A DNA stretch of 64,000 nucleotides from Pseudomonadota bacterium (GTDB taxonomy: Bacteria; Pseudomonadota; Alphaproteobacteria; Sphingomonadales; Sphingomonadaceae). The stretch is taken from the NCBI GenBank assembly GCA_963205175.1, contig CAUJIW010000192.1:1-64000 (forward strand), written 5' to 3'. Below, piece by piece: positions 8,082-16,371 of this stretch (positions are counted from its first letter, which is position 1; every line of letters begins with the position of its first letter). The position numbers and the translations under genes were made by a program. The notes under the pieces are model-generated. The model had not been told where the DNA came from, made no database searches, and saw only the letters and a program-made list of their open reading frames with translations.

Positions 8082-8966
8082 TTACAGCAGCCGGTAGACG
8101 TCGCCATCGCGCCCGACCCGGCCCTGGGCTTCCAGATCGATCAGGTGGGCCAGCACCGAGCGGCCGGCGGCGGGGTGCAGGTGCCTCGGCGTGGTGGCGT
8201 AGAGTTGCTCCACCATCGCCGGAATGGTGGCCGGGCCATCGCCCAGCACCTTGACGATCTGCGCCTCGCGCATCTTGCGGTGGTTGATGAGCGCCCGCAG
8301 GAACGGCTTGGGCTTGTCCACCGCCGGGCCGTGGGTCGGGTAGAGCACGCGGTCCTCGCGCTCCAGCAGCTTGCGCAGGCTGTCCACATAGGCCCGCATG
8401 TCGCCATCCGGCGGCGTGACGACGCTGGTGGACCAGCCCATCACATGGTCGCCGGTGAACAGCGCCTGCTCCTCCTCCAGCGCGAAGCACAGGTGGGTCG
8501 AGGTATGGCCCGGCGTGTGGACCGCCCGCAGCGTCCAGCCCGGGCCGTGCACCGCCTCGCCGTCGGCGAGGATGCGGTCCGGCGCGTAGCTGCGGTCCAC
8601 CGATTCGTCGCCCTGGCCTGCCGCTTCCTCCATCATCGGCACCTGGGCACAGCCGACGACGACGGCGCCGGTGGCGGCCTTCAGCGCCGGGCTGGCCGGG
8701 GAATGGTCGCGGTGGGTGTGGGTGACCACGAGGTGGCTCACCGTTTCGCCGGCGACCGCCGCCAGCACCGCCTCGATATGTTCGGGCAGGGCCGGGCCGG
8801 GGTCGATGATGGCGACGGTGCCGTGGCCGATGATGTAGGTGCCGGTGCCGGTGTAGGTGAAGGCGCTGGGGTTGCGGGCGATCACGCGGCGGATCAGCGG
8901 GCTCACCACCAGCGGCGCGCCATAGCGCACCTCCGGCTCCTGCTGGAATGTCACGTCATCGCTCAT
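8082..8966 (-). CDS. MBL-fold metallohydrolase (LACTB2/glyoxalase II-like)
   Basis: This 294-residue cytoplasmic protein has the metallo-beta-lactamase zinc site: THTHRDHS, the downstream His in VHTPGHTSTH, Asp in LFTGDHVM, and His in LYPTHG. The ~60-residue C-terminal part (ALINHRKMREAQIVKVL...) resembles the winged-helix-like cap of LACTB2-type enzymes, which suggests a thioester- or nuclease-type hydrolase rather than an antibiotic lactamase. It lies upstream of nadA with a 95-base gap on the same strand. The substrate is not predictable. Confidence 0.9.
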   Translation of the reverse strand: MSDDVTFQQEPEVRYGAPLVVSPLIRRVIARNPSAFTYTGTGTYIIGHGTVAIIDPGPALPEHIEAVLAAVAGETVSHLVVTHTHRDHSPASPALKAATGAVVVGCAQVPMMEEAAGQGDESVDRSYAPDRILADGEAVHGPGWTLRAVHTPGHTSTHLCFALEEEQALFTGDHVMGWSTSVVTPPDGDMRAYVDSLRKLLEREDRVLYPTHGPAVDKPKPFLRALINHRKMREAQIVKVLGDGPATIPAMVEQLYATTPRHLHPAAGRSVLAHLIDLEAQGRVGRDGDVYRLL

Positions 8967-9115
8967 TCACGCCGCTCCCCGCACGCATTGCCGGCATTTT
9001 GCCCCCGCCATCCGGCGGTCAGGGCCGACACTTCGGGATCACGCATAGCGGCGCGGCGGGTGGGCGCAAGCGTTAAAGCCATGCGTCCACGCCGCGGCGG
9101 CCGGAGAGGCGCGGC

Positions 9116-9508
9116 TTACTGCGGGCAATAGGGCGGCAGCTTCACCGGCTCGGAGCCCTTGCGCTGCACCCAGGCGCCGGTCTCGGTGCGGTAGAATTCG
9201 CCGGGGGCGACGCGGGTCTTGAACAGCTCGCACGCCGTGGCACCGGCGACGTCGTTCACCGAGGCGCCCTTCTTGGCGGCAAGGTCGGTATAGACCGCCC
9301 GGCGCTTGATGTTGATCTGGTCGACCCGCGCCTTCACGTCGGCGGAGGCGCCGCCCTTGATGCCGAGATAGCCGTCGGCCTGCTCGCCGACCTGGCCGGC
9401 GGCACGCGCCTGTTCCACCACCGTGTCGGCCAGCGCGACGGCGGGCGTCGCCATGCCAAGGGCGAAGGCCAGGGCCAGCGGCGTCATGAAGGAAGAGATT
9501 TTGGTCAT
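9116..9508 (-). CDS. ydbL: YdbL-family periplasmic protein (DUF1318)
   Basis: This 130-residue protein has a signal peptide ending near VALAD and a mature part with 'QVGEQADGYLGIKGGASADVKARVDQINIKRRAVYTDLAAKKG', the conserved YdbL/DUF1318 core. In E. coli YdbL acts as a periplasmic partner of the YdbH-YnbE bridge. A GGAG lies eight bases before the ATG. It is the last gene of a three-gene minus-strand operon after ydbH and ynbE, the same order as in enterobacteria. Two cysteines occur near the C terminus (ACELF, PYCPQ). Confidence 0.9.
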   Translation of the reverse strand: MTKISSFMTPLALAFALGMATPAVALADTVVEQARAAGQVGEQADGYLGIKGGASADVKARVDQINIKRRAVYTDLAAKKGASVNDVAGATACELFKTRVAPGEFYRTETGAWVQRKGSEPVKLPPYCPQ

Positions 9509-9539
9509 GATGAACTCCGTAAGGGTAGCCGCGGCGGCG

Positions 9540-9734
9540 TCAGAACACGCCCGGGTTGCTCTTGATCAGATCCTGCACGTCCTTCTCAAGCCGGTAGACA
9601 ACCTCCTGCTTGATGTTGACGTTGAGCGTGATCTCGATCGGCTTGTCCGGCGCCTGGACCTTGACGCAACCGCCCAGCAGGCCGGCTCCCAGGGCCATCG
9701 TCAGGCCTCCCATCATCACAGCGGCTGACCGCAT
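9540..9734 (-). CDS. ynbE: YnbE-family outer-membrane lipoprotein
   Basis: This small lipoprotein of about 64 residues has a signal peptide ending in the lipobox LGGC (lipid-anchored Cys at residue 23). The mature part, 'PDKPIEITLNVNIKQEVVYRLEKDVQDLI', is a beta-strand followed by an amphipathic helix, as in YnbE. In E. coli YnbE docks on the C terminus of YdbH to complete the inner-to-outer-membrane bridge. Three ATG codons are in tandem. The third (9734) has AGGAG at six bases and is chosen. It lies between ydbH and ydbL. Confidence 0.9.
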   Translation of the reverse strand: MRSAAVMMGGLTMALGAGLLGGCVKVQAPDKPIEITLNVNIKQEVVYRLEKDVQDLIKSNPGVF

Positions 9735-9837
9735 CATCATCTCCTGTTGCCTTTGTTCCGGTGTACGGCCAGCGCCAGCCCGGCGTCAATGTGATGCCAT
9801 CCTGGCGCAACCGCGATGAACTGGCGCTGAACTGGAA

Positions 9838-12800
9838 TCATTGCGGCTTTTCCGGCGCGGTCGCTGCCGCGTCCTCGTCGAGCGCCTGCTTCAGTGCCTT
9901 CTCCGGCTGGGCGAACTCGGCGAAGGAACGGGCGAGCCTGCCGAACGGTGCGCGGATGTTGACGTTGAACCTGAAGGGCAGACCCGAGGCCTTGAGCATC
10001 CGCACGCCCGGCATCGGCGCCACGTCGGCGTTGGTGACCCCGGCGAAGCGGATGGCGGTCACCAGGTCGCCGGCGAGGTCGCCGTCGACCTCGAAGATGA
10101 TGCTGTCGTAGCGGAAGCTGCGCAACGCATCGAAGGCGATCTGGCCCTGACCCAGTTCGCCCTTGCGGCCAACGTCGCCGGTGTAGGCGATCAGGCCGCC
10201 GTTCTTCGAATGAAGCTCGCCGCCGCGGATGGCGGCGCCGCTGCGGCTGAGCACCAGCGGCATCTCGCCATCGACGGTGCCGGTGGCCGCAAGGCTGCTC
10301 AGCTGCATCTGGGCGAGAAAGGTGGCGACGTCGATATCGCTGAGCGTGAGCGTGAGCGTCCGCTGTTCGGTTGCCGGGTCGAGCACCGTCGGCGCCACCG
10401 CCAGCGTGCCGCCGGCGAAGGGCCAGCGCACATCTTCCAGCGCCAGCCTGAAGCCGGGCTCCAGATGGAAGCGCAGGGTGCCGTCGGTGATGGCGACGCC
10501 GGGGTTGATCCTGGCGATCGTCAACGTCTGTCCCGGCGGCGTGGTGAGCGCGGCCAGATCATCGACATTGACGGTGCCGCTGATACCGTCGATCGGGCCG
10601 AGTGCGGCGGTGGCGAACGACAGGTCCGCCAGCGTCACATGGCCGCTGCTTGCCATGCCCCCCGGCGTCCAGCGGGCACGGGCGATGCCCGAGACGCCAC
10701 CACTGACGTTCTCGATCACGCCGCGCGCCAGTTCGGAGAGCTGGTAGGGCTGGAGATCGGGCGAAAAGGCGAAGTCGCTGACCGTGAACGCCGCATCGCC
10801 CGTGCCCGACGCAAGGCTGTGCGTCAGCTGCCAGCGCCCGAGCGTGGCCCCGCCCGCCGCCAGTCGTACCGCGCCGTCGGCGGTCACGGCGCCTTTGGCG
10901 AGCCGGGCCTGCCCGTCGGCGATCCGCACCGGGTTGAACATCGGCCGGGTGCCCGTGTCGGCGATGATGGCCGTCACGCCGGTCAGGCGGGCGGTCAGGC
11001 CGCCGGCGCTGTCGGTCGCCTCCCAGCGGGCCTGGCCGTCACGCAGGGTGACGCCGCTGGCGCCGTCCCTGGCGTTGAGTCCAGCCATCGCACCGGAGGC
11101 CTGCCAGCCCCGCTCGCCGCTGACCAGCGTCGCCGCCAGCGTGGTCGCACGGGCGGTGAGCGCATGGCCGCCATCGCCGCTCAGGGTGAGGGTGGGGGCC
11201 TGTACCGAGGCTTCCACCCGAGGGCGCGCGGCGCGGCCGGTGAAGCGCAGCGATGCCGGCCCGGTTTCCAGGCGTGCGGGCCGCTGGCCGCTGGCGTTCG
11301 CCACCAGCAGGGACGGTGTGGTAATACCCCCCCCGAGGCGGCCGTCGGCCGCCACGCGCAGGAAGGCGCCACCTTGCGGGCACAACGGAAGCGCCATGCC
11401 GCCCAGCGCGGTATCGCCCAGCCGGATATCGCGCGCCGACACCACCATGCAGCCTTCACGGGGCGCGAGAGCGAGGTTGGGGGTGAGTGTCGCCGTCAGG
11501 TCGAGCGGAATATCGAGATCGCGTACATGGCCCTCACCCAGCGGACCGGACAGCGTCAGCGCGCCGGAGAGATCGAGGCGCCGCTCGCCATCGGCTTCTC
11601 GCAGGGCGAGCGACAGGCTGGGGATGCGCAGGCTGGCCTGGCCCGCCGTCCAGCGGTCGATCACCAGCCGGATGCCGTGATGCGCGGCGTCGCCGGGGGA
11701 GCCGGCCTGATGGCTGATCACCGCATTGACGGTCGGCAGGCCACCGCCGGTCAGGCCGGCGCGCCCATCGATCACCATGCCGCCGGCCGGCAGCGCCAGC
11801 CGCGCCACCGGACCATCGCCGTCGGCCAGGTCGAGCCGCGCGCCACTGGCGGCGGCCAGCGTGACCTGTCCCGGTACGGTGATCTCGCCGGCGCCGGTGC
11901 GCCAGTTGAAGGCAAGTGGCAGGTTCACGGTGAACTGGCGCCCCGCGCGGACCAGGGCCGCGCCGCCGTCGGCGACCAGCGGGCCAGCGGGGGTGCCGGC
12001 CAGCGCATCGGCATGCCGCCGGATCTGGCGTTGTCGCGCCGGCGGCAGTGTGCCGCCCGATACCGTGAGCGCGCCCTTGCCATCGGCGAACAGGCCGGTG
12101 GCGGTGCGGTCGATCCGCAGCGTCCCCTCCGCCCGCCCATCCCGGGCGGTGAGGGCCGGTGTCGCGACGGCGCCGACACTGAGCAGACCGGTGGCCGCAC
12201 GCCAGGTGCCGTCGATGCCGTTGCCCCTGGCGACCAGCGTCAGTCGGGCGGCGGGCGTCGAGACGTGGCCTGCGGGCAGTACGGCGCTGGCGGCTCCGGC
12301 ATCCACCGCCGCCGACCATGTCAGCGGTCGCATCCGGGGGTCAAGGCGCAGGTCGTCAAGCGTCAGCGTGGCGGCCGGTGTTGCCACTACCGCGTCGCCG
12401 TGCCGGGCCGATGCCGCGCCGAGTGTCAGCGTGCCACCGAGCGTCGTGATGTCAGGGCTGGCGCGGCCCTCGCCGGTGAGCGTCAGCGTGTCGAGGCGTA
12501 TGGCGTCAGCGCTCGCAGCCGACGCGGCGGTGCCGCTGAGGGCCAGCGCGAACCCGTGTGCGCTGCTGGTCAGGCGTGCCTTGCCGTTCAGGCGGTCCAG
12601 TCGCACGTGGTCGTTGCCAATGCGCGCCGTATCGAGGCGGGCGGTGGCGACAAAGTCGTCGGCCAGCGTACCGCCGGAGTCGATGCGCAGGGTCAGCGGG
12701 CCCAGCGGTGTGGCGGCGATCACGCGACCGTCACGAACGATGACGGCAATGCCGGGCACCGCCAGCGGTTCATCGCCGGGCGGCGGCAGCAGCCGGTCGA

Positions 12801-13188
12801 GCCGCCCGAGCGACAGGCCATTCTCGTCGAGGCGGACACGGGCCACTGGCCGATCGAGCGTAATCCCCGCGATCTCCGGCATCAGCCCCTGCCAGCGCAG
12901 GCGGACGATCGCCCGGCGGGCGGTGAAGTCCGGCTGGTCGGTGGCACCGAGCCGCAGGTCGCTGATTTCCAGGCGGGTTGGCGTCAGGGCATCGGAACTG
13001 AAGTCGGCGTCGATGCCGCGGCCGCCGAGGTAGCCCTGGGCCGCGAGACCCAGCAGCGGGAAACGCAGCAACCACAGGCTGCCCAGCGTAACGGTCAGCG
13101 CTGCACCGGCGACCTTGAGGCGGGTCGCGGTGCGCGCCTTGCGCTCGGCCGGGGCGTCATCGCCAGTGTCGGGCGGGTCCAGTTCCAT
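9838..13188 (-). CDS. ydbH: YdbH-family AsmA-like intermembrane phospholipid transport protein
   Basis: This protein of about 1116 residues has one N-terminal membrane anchor (about residues 22-42) after a short Arg/Lys-rich cytoplasmic tail. A very long periplasmic part of repetitive beta-rich sequence (GxLxLxxAxxxxxG..., TLTLxDL) follows, and a C-terminal DUF-like segment (YTGDVGRKGELGQGQIAFDALRSFRYDSIIFEVDGDLAGDLVTAIRF) diagnostic of YdbH. Together with TamB and YhdP, such proteins form hydrophobic grooves carrying phospholipids to the outer membrane. ATG 13188 is preferred over an in-frame GTG at 13206; neither has a strong ribosome site. A run of eight C (G on the coding strand) at 11337-11344 could be a slippage site. 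ynbE follows. Confidence 0.9.
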   Translation of the reverse strand: MELDPPDTGDDAPAERKARTATRLKVAGAALTVTLGSLWLLRFPLLGLAAQGYLGGRGIDADFSSDALTPTRLEISDLRLGATDQPDFTARRAIVRLRWQGLMPEIAGITLDRPVARVRLDENGLSLGRLDRLLPPPGDEPLAVPGIAVIVRDGRVIAATPLGPLTLRIDSGGTLADDFVATARLDTARIGNDHVRLDRLNGKARLTSSAHGFALALSGTAASAASADAIRLDTLTLTGEGRASPDITTLGGTLTLGAASARHGDAVVATPAATLTLDDLRLDPRMRPLTWSAAVDAGAASAVLPAGHVSTPAARLTLVARGNGIDGTWRAATGLLSVGAVATPALTARDGRAEGTLRIDRTATGLFADGKGALTVSGGTLPPARQRQIRRHADALAGTPAGPLVADGGAALVRAGRQFTVNLPLAFNWRTGAGEITVPGQVTLAAASGARLDLADGDGPVARLALPAGGMVIDGRAGLTGGGLPTVNAVISHQAGSPGDAAHHGIRLVIDRWTAGQASLRIPSLSLALREADGERRLDLSGALTLSGPLGEGHVRDLDIPLDLTATLTPNLALAPREGCMVVSARDIRLGDTALGGMALPLCPQGGAFLRVAADGRLGGGITTPSLLVANASGQRPARLETGPASLRFTGRAARPRVEASVQAPTLTLSGDGGHALTARATTLAATLVSGERGWQASGAMAGLNARDGASGVTLRDGQARWEATDSAGGLTARLTGVTAIIADTGTRPMFNPVRIADGQARLAKGAVTADGAVRLAAGGATLGRWQLTHSLASGTGDAAFTVSDFAFSPDLQPYQLSELARGVIENVSGGVSGIARARWTPGGMASSGHVTLADLSFATAALGPIDGISGTVNVDDLAALTTPPGQTLTIARINPGVAITDGTLRFHLEPGFRLALEDVRWPFAGGTLAVAPTVLDPATEQRTLTLTLSDIDVATFLAQMQLSSLAATGTVDGEMPLVLSRSGAAIRGGELHSKNGGLIAYTGDVGRKGELGQGQIAFDALRSFRYDSIIFEVDGDLAGDLVTAIRFAGVTNADVAPMPGVRMLKASGLPFRFNVNIRAPFGRLARSFAEFAQPEKALKQALDEDAAATAPEKPQ
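11337..11344. repeat. Homopolymeric C8 tract inside ydbH
   Basis: Eight consecutive C (G8 on the ydbH coding strand) lie about 620 codons into the gene. Such tracts are prone to polymerase slippage, and one base gained or lost would truncate YdbH. Whether it varies cannot be seen from one sequence. Confidence 0.5.
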
Positions 13189-13338
13189 GTGATCGCCGTG
13201 ATACACGCACCACAGGTCCGTCGCCTAGCCTTGATCGGCGGCCGTGCCCTCGCCATGGCTCCAACGCCGTGGAGATATTGCGGGGTTAAAGAACACCCAT
13301 GGGTTGAGTGTTGGGCGTGCCGTTGACTTATGGTGGCA

Positions 13339-13367
13339 TTGATGTATCCATTGCGGGGAATTATACA
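13339..13367 (+). promoter_or_regulatory. Candidate sigma-70 promoter
   Basis: TTGATG (13339-13344) and TATACA (13362-13367) are separated by exactly 17 bases in a locally AT-rich gap. It would start transcription about 20 bases before the small ORF at 13393. No other hexamer pair this good was noticed nearby. Confidence 0.5.
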
Positions 13368-13392
13368 GTCATAAAACACGCAATGGTTTATC

Positions 13393-13638
13393 ATGTCCGG
13401 ACGCACAGGACCGTCATTGGCGACAGACCCCCGGCGCGGCACCCGTCGCAAGATGTCGGCGCCCCGGCGCCGCGCATCGGCCCAGGCCCTGCGCGCCTGT
13501 CTGGCGCAGTTGATGCAGGAAGCGCTGGATCATGACTTTCGCCTCAGCGCCCTGCACATCAGGGTGGCGATGCTCGAACTGGAAGATGTGCTGGCGCAGG
13601 CGGGGCGCGGCGCCGGCGGGCAGGACCGGTTGCCCTGA
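13393..13638 (+). CDS. Small basic hypothetical protein
   Basis: This 81-residue ORF is not recognised. The first 32 residues are Arg-rich and disordered-looking. The rest (SAQALRACLAQLMQEALDHDFRLSALHIRVAMLELEDVLAQ) can form two amphipathic helices, like a small helical dimer. There is no signal peptide or membrane segment. Support for its reality comes from a good promoter-like pair just upstream, its placement as the first gene after a divergent gap, and the lack of a better ORF on the opposite strand. The ribosome site is weak. The downstream neighbour is a YqaA-type gene ~100 bases away. Confidence 0.5.
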   Translation: MSGRTGPSLATDPRRGTRRKMSAPRRRASAQALRACLAQLMQEALDHDFRLSALHIRVAMLELEDVLAQAGRGAGGQDRLP

Positions 13639-13737
13639 GCGCGCGCCGGGCGGGAGCCCGCGACGTGAAAAGCCACTGCACCTGCGGCCCTGATCTGCTA
13701 CACCCGATGCCGTCATGTCTTGTCGAGCGTCAGGCGA

Positions 13738-14316
13738 ATGATCCGGAAACTTTATGATTGGACCATGCGGGTCGCCGAGCATCCGCGGGCAATGTGGGGT
13801 CTTGGCGCCATCTCCTTCGCGGAAAGTTCCTTTTTTCCGATCCCGCCCGACGTCGTGGTGGTGCCGATGGTGCTGGCCCGGCGCGAGCAGGCCTGGCTGA
13901 TCGCCACCGTCTGCACGCTGACCTCGGTGGCCGGCGGGCTGTTCGGCTATGCCATCGGCTATTACCTGATGGAGACGCTGGGGGCCTGGCTGGTGCAGCT
14001 CTACGGCATGCAGGCCAAGGCGCACCAGTTCGAGGAAAGTTACGCCGAGTGGGGCCTGTGGGTGATCCTCATCAAGGGTCTCACGCCCATCCCCTACAAG
14101 CTGGTGACCATTGTCTCCGGCGCCGCCCACTTCGCGCTGCTGCCGTTCGTCGTCGCCTCGCTGATCACCCGGGGCGCCCGCTTTTTCCTGATCGCGGCGC
14201 TGCTCCGGGCCTATGGCGAGCCGATCCGCGACTTTATCGAGCGGCGACTCACCTTGGTCACGACGATGTTTCTCGTCGCCCTGGTGGGCGGTTTCGCGGT
14301 GCTGCGGTACATTTGA
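13738..14316 (+). CDS. YqaA/DedA-like SNARE-associated membrane protein
   Basis: This 192-residue integral membrane protein has four to five hydrophobic segments. It has the family motif 'FAESSFFPIPPDVVVVPMVLAR' near the N terminus and 'GYAIGYYLMETLG', then 'LIKGLTPIPYKLVTIVSGAAH' in the second half. This twofold pattern of re-entrant Pro-containing motifs is typical of the YqaA branch of the DedA/VTT superfamily, implicated in lipid scrambling and membrane homeostasis. ATG 13738 is preferred over TTG 13720. Its stop overlaps the dsbB start (TGATG), so they are translationally coupled. Confidence 0.88.
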   Translation: MIRKLYDWTMRVAEHPRAMWGLGAISFAESSFFPIPPDVVVVPMVLARREQAWLIATVCTLTSVAGGLFGYAIGYYLMETLGAWLVQLYGMQAKAHQFEESYAEWGLWVILIKGLTPIPYKLVTIVSGAAHFALLPFVVASLITRGARFFLIAALLRAYGEPIRDFIERRLTLVTTMFLVALVGGFAVLRYI

Positions 14317-14801
14317 TGTCGGCGTGGTCCCTGCCGCTCTGGCTTGGTGGCGCCACCTCGGCGCTGCTGCTGGCGGGCGCGCTGCTGTTCCAGTATGTCG
14401 GCGGCCTGCCGCCGTGCGAGATGTGTCACTGGCAGCGCTGGCCGCATATCGCTGCCGTGGTGCTGGCGGTGCTGGGCGGCTGGCTGCTGGCCCGCGGCAC
14501 GACGGGGGTGGCGCGGCTGGCGGCGTCTGGTGCCGGCCTGGCATTGCTGACGACCGGCGGCATCGGCGTGTTCCACGTCGGGGTCGAGCAGGGCTGGTGG
14601 CAGGGCATCACCCGGTGTGCCGCCTCCGGCAGTGCCAGCAGTCTCAACGATATCATGGCCGAGGTCATGGCGGCGCCGCTGGTGCGTTGCGATGCCATCC
14701 CCTGGTCGCTGTTCGGCGTGTCGATGGCGGGCTATAACGCCCTCATCTCGCTTGGCATGGGAGCAATCGTGCTATGGCTCAGCCTGAAATCCCGACCGTG
14801 A
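14316..14801 (+). CDS. dsbB: Disulfide bond formation protein B
   Basis: This 161-residue inner-membrane protein has four transmembrane segments. It carries the first periplasmic redox pair in 'PPCEMCHWQRWPH' (Cys34, Cys37) and a second pair in the later loop ('ITRCAASG' and 'LVRCDAIPWSLFGVS'). DsbB reoxidises DsbA and passes electrons to ubiquinone. The 'CxxCxWQRWPH' pattern and 'WSLFG.SMAGYN' are typical of alphaproteobacterial DsbB. Start and stop overlap both neighbours (yqaA-like by one base, coq7 by 28). The pairing with a ubiquinone-biosynthesis gene is functionally sensible. Confidence 0.93.
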   Translation: MSAWSLPLWLGGATSALLLAGALLFQYVGGLPPCEMCHWQRWPHIAAVVLAVLGGWLLARGTTGVARLAASGAGLALLTTGGIGVFHVGVEQGWWQGITRCAASGSASSLNDIMAEVMAAPLVRCDAIPWSLFGVSMAGYNALISLGMGAIVLWLSLKSRP

Positions 14802-15358
14802 CACCGCCGCCGGTGCGCCCCGCACGGCTGCCCGGCGACCTGCCGCTGGCGGCCGGGAAGGCGCGCATGATCCGGGTCGACCAGGCCGGCGAATATGGCG
14901 CCGTGCGCATCTATGCAGGCCAGCTTGCCGTCATGGGGTCGCGTCATGCCCATTCGGGTGAAATCCGCCACATGGCGGATCAGGAACGGGTGCATCTCGA
15001 CACTTTCAACCGGATGATGACCGAGCGCGGCGTGCGGCCGACCCTGTTGCAGCCGTTCTGGCACGTTGCCGGTTTCGCGCTGGGCGCGGCGACGGCGCTG
15101 ATCGGCCCCAAGGCGGCGATGGCCTGCACGGCGGCGGTGGAAGAGGTGATCGAGCAGCATTACGCCGACCAGCTCGACCGGCTCGGCGATGACGACGCCG
15201 AGCTGGCCGACACCATCCGTCAGTTCCGCGAAGAGGAAATCGAACACAAGGACGCGGCGATCGCCCACGGCGCGGAACAGGCGCCGGCCTATCCGCTGCT
15301 GTCGGCGGCGATCAAGACCGGCTGCCGGCTGGCGATCAGGCTCGCCGAGCGCCTTTGA
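14774..15358 (+). CDS. coq7: Demethoxyubiquinol hydroxylase Coq7
   Basis: This 194-residue di-iron hydroxylase carries out the C6 hydroxylation of 2-polyprenyl-3-methyl-6-methoxy-1,4-benzoquinol in ubiquinone synthesis. Two repeats carry the iron ligands: 'VDQAGEYGAVRIYAGQ' with 'HMADQERVHLDTF', and 'AAVEEVIEQHYADQL' with 'REEEIEHKDAAI', giving the Glu/ExxH pattern. A short Pro-rich N terminus precedes the fold. Length is close to the usual 180-220. It overlaps the end of dsbB in another frame, so the three genes 13738-15358 form one operon. Confidence 0.95.
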   Translation: MAQPEIPTVTPPPVRPARLPGDLPLAAGKARMIRVDQAGEYGAVRIYAGQLAVMGSRHAHSGEIRHMADQERVHLDTFNRMMTERGVRPTLLQPFWHVAGFALGAATALIGPKAAMACTAAVEEVIEQHYADQLDRLGDDDAELADTIRQFREEEIEHKDAAIAHGAEQAPAYPLLSAAIKTGCRLAIRLAERL

Positions 15359-15393
15359 CGCGGGCGCCGCTGCCGGCGTCCTTGGGAGTCTGC

Positions 15394-16362
15394 ATGAGCA
15401 TGTCCGTCTCCGCCACTCCGACGGGTCACACCGATGGTGACCCCGGCAGCCGATACGCCGTCGCCGTCCATGGCGGTGCCGGCCGCTATGGCGCCGACCA
15501 GTTCAGCGATGCGCAGAAGGCGGCCTATCATGCCGCGCTGGCCGAGGCGCTGGCGGCGGCGCGGGCGGTGCTGGAGGTGGACGGCACGGCGGTGGACGCG
15601 GCGGAGGCTGCCATTGTCGTGCTGGAGGATACGCCTCTGTTCAACGCCGGTCGCGGCGCGGTGCTGACGCATGAGGGGGTCGCCGAACTTGACGCGGCAA
15701 TCATGGACGGGGCGACGCTGGCCGCCGGCAGTGTCGCCGGCGTCACCACCACGCGTTGGCCCATTCGTGCCGCCCGCGCGGTGATGGAAAAGTCGGAGCA
15801 TGTCATGCTCCAGGGCGCCGGCGCCGACGCCTTCGCGCGCGCGGCGGGGCTGGAGCAGGTGGCCAACAGCTACTTCGTCACGCCTGAGCGCCAGCGGCAG
15901 CTGGAGCGCGCCCGGGCGCGCGGGGAAGCCGCCAACATTTCGAAGTTCGGCACGGTGGGCGCCGTGGTGCGGGATCGCCACGGCAATCTCGCGGCGGCGA
16001 CCTCGACCGGCGGGCTGACCAACAAGCGCTGGGGCCGGGTCGGCGACTCGCCGGTCATCGGCGCCGGCACCTATGCCGACAATGCCTCCTGCGCTGTCTC
16101 GGCGACCGGCCATGGCGAGTACTTCATCCGCGCGACGGTGGCGCGCACCATCTGCGCGCTGGTGGAGATGAAGGGCATGGCACTGGCCGACGCGGTGCGC
16201 CAGGTGGTCCATGGCAAGCTGGTGGCACTCGGCGGCGAGGGTGGCGTCATTGCCGTCGACGCGCACGGCAACATCGTGCTGGAGACCAACATCGCCGGCA
16301 TGTTCCGAGGCTGGCAGCGCGAGGGCGAGCCGCCCCGCACCGCCATCATGGCCGACGAATAG
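15394..16362 (+). CDS. iaaA: Isoaspartyl peptidase/L-asparaginase (Ntn-hydrolase)
   Basis: This 322-residue enzyme is of the type-2 asparaginase/isoaspartyl dipeptidase family, made as a proenzyme that cleaves itself to expose a catalytic threonine. The N-terminal alpha part shows 'VAVHGGAGRY' and 'GRGAVLTHEG'. The cleavage site and nucleophile lie in 'SKFGTVGAVVRDRHGNLAAATSTGG' (Thr after FG). 'GRVGDSPVIGAGTYAD' and 'TGHGEYFIR' complete the substrate site. ATG 15394 is chosen for TTGGGAG eight bases upstream; a TTG overlapping the coq7 stop lacks such a site. A tail-to-tail gap of ~10 bases separates it from the next gene. Confidence 0.93.
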   Translation: MSMSVSATPTGHTDGDPGSRYAVAVHGGAGRYGADQFSDAQKAAYHAALAEALAAARAVLEVDGTAVDAAEAAIVVLEDTPLFNAGRGAVLTHEGVAELDAAIMDGATLAAGSVAGVTTTRWPIRAARAVMEKSEHVMLQGAGADAFARAAGLEQVANSYFVTPERQRQLERARARGEAANISKFGTVGAVVRDRHGNLAAATSTGGLTNKRWGRVGDSPVIGAGTYADNASCAVSATGHGEYFIRATVARTICALVEMKGMALADAVRQVVHGKLVALGGEGGVIAVDAHGNIVLETNIAGMFRGWQREGEPPRTAIMADE

Positions 16363-16371
16363 CGGCTGTCG

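Noticed and set aside
9841-13326. 1161-residue ORF on the + strand opposite ydbH
   Set aside because: It is a shadow of the GC-rich ydbH codons. The composition is Gly/Arg/Ala-rich with no domain, signal or ribosome site, while ydbH has all family features.
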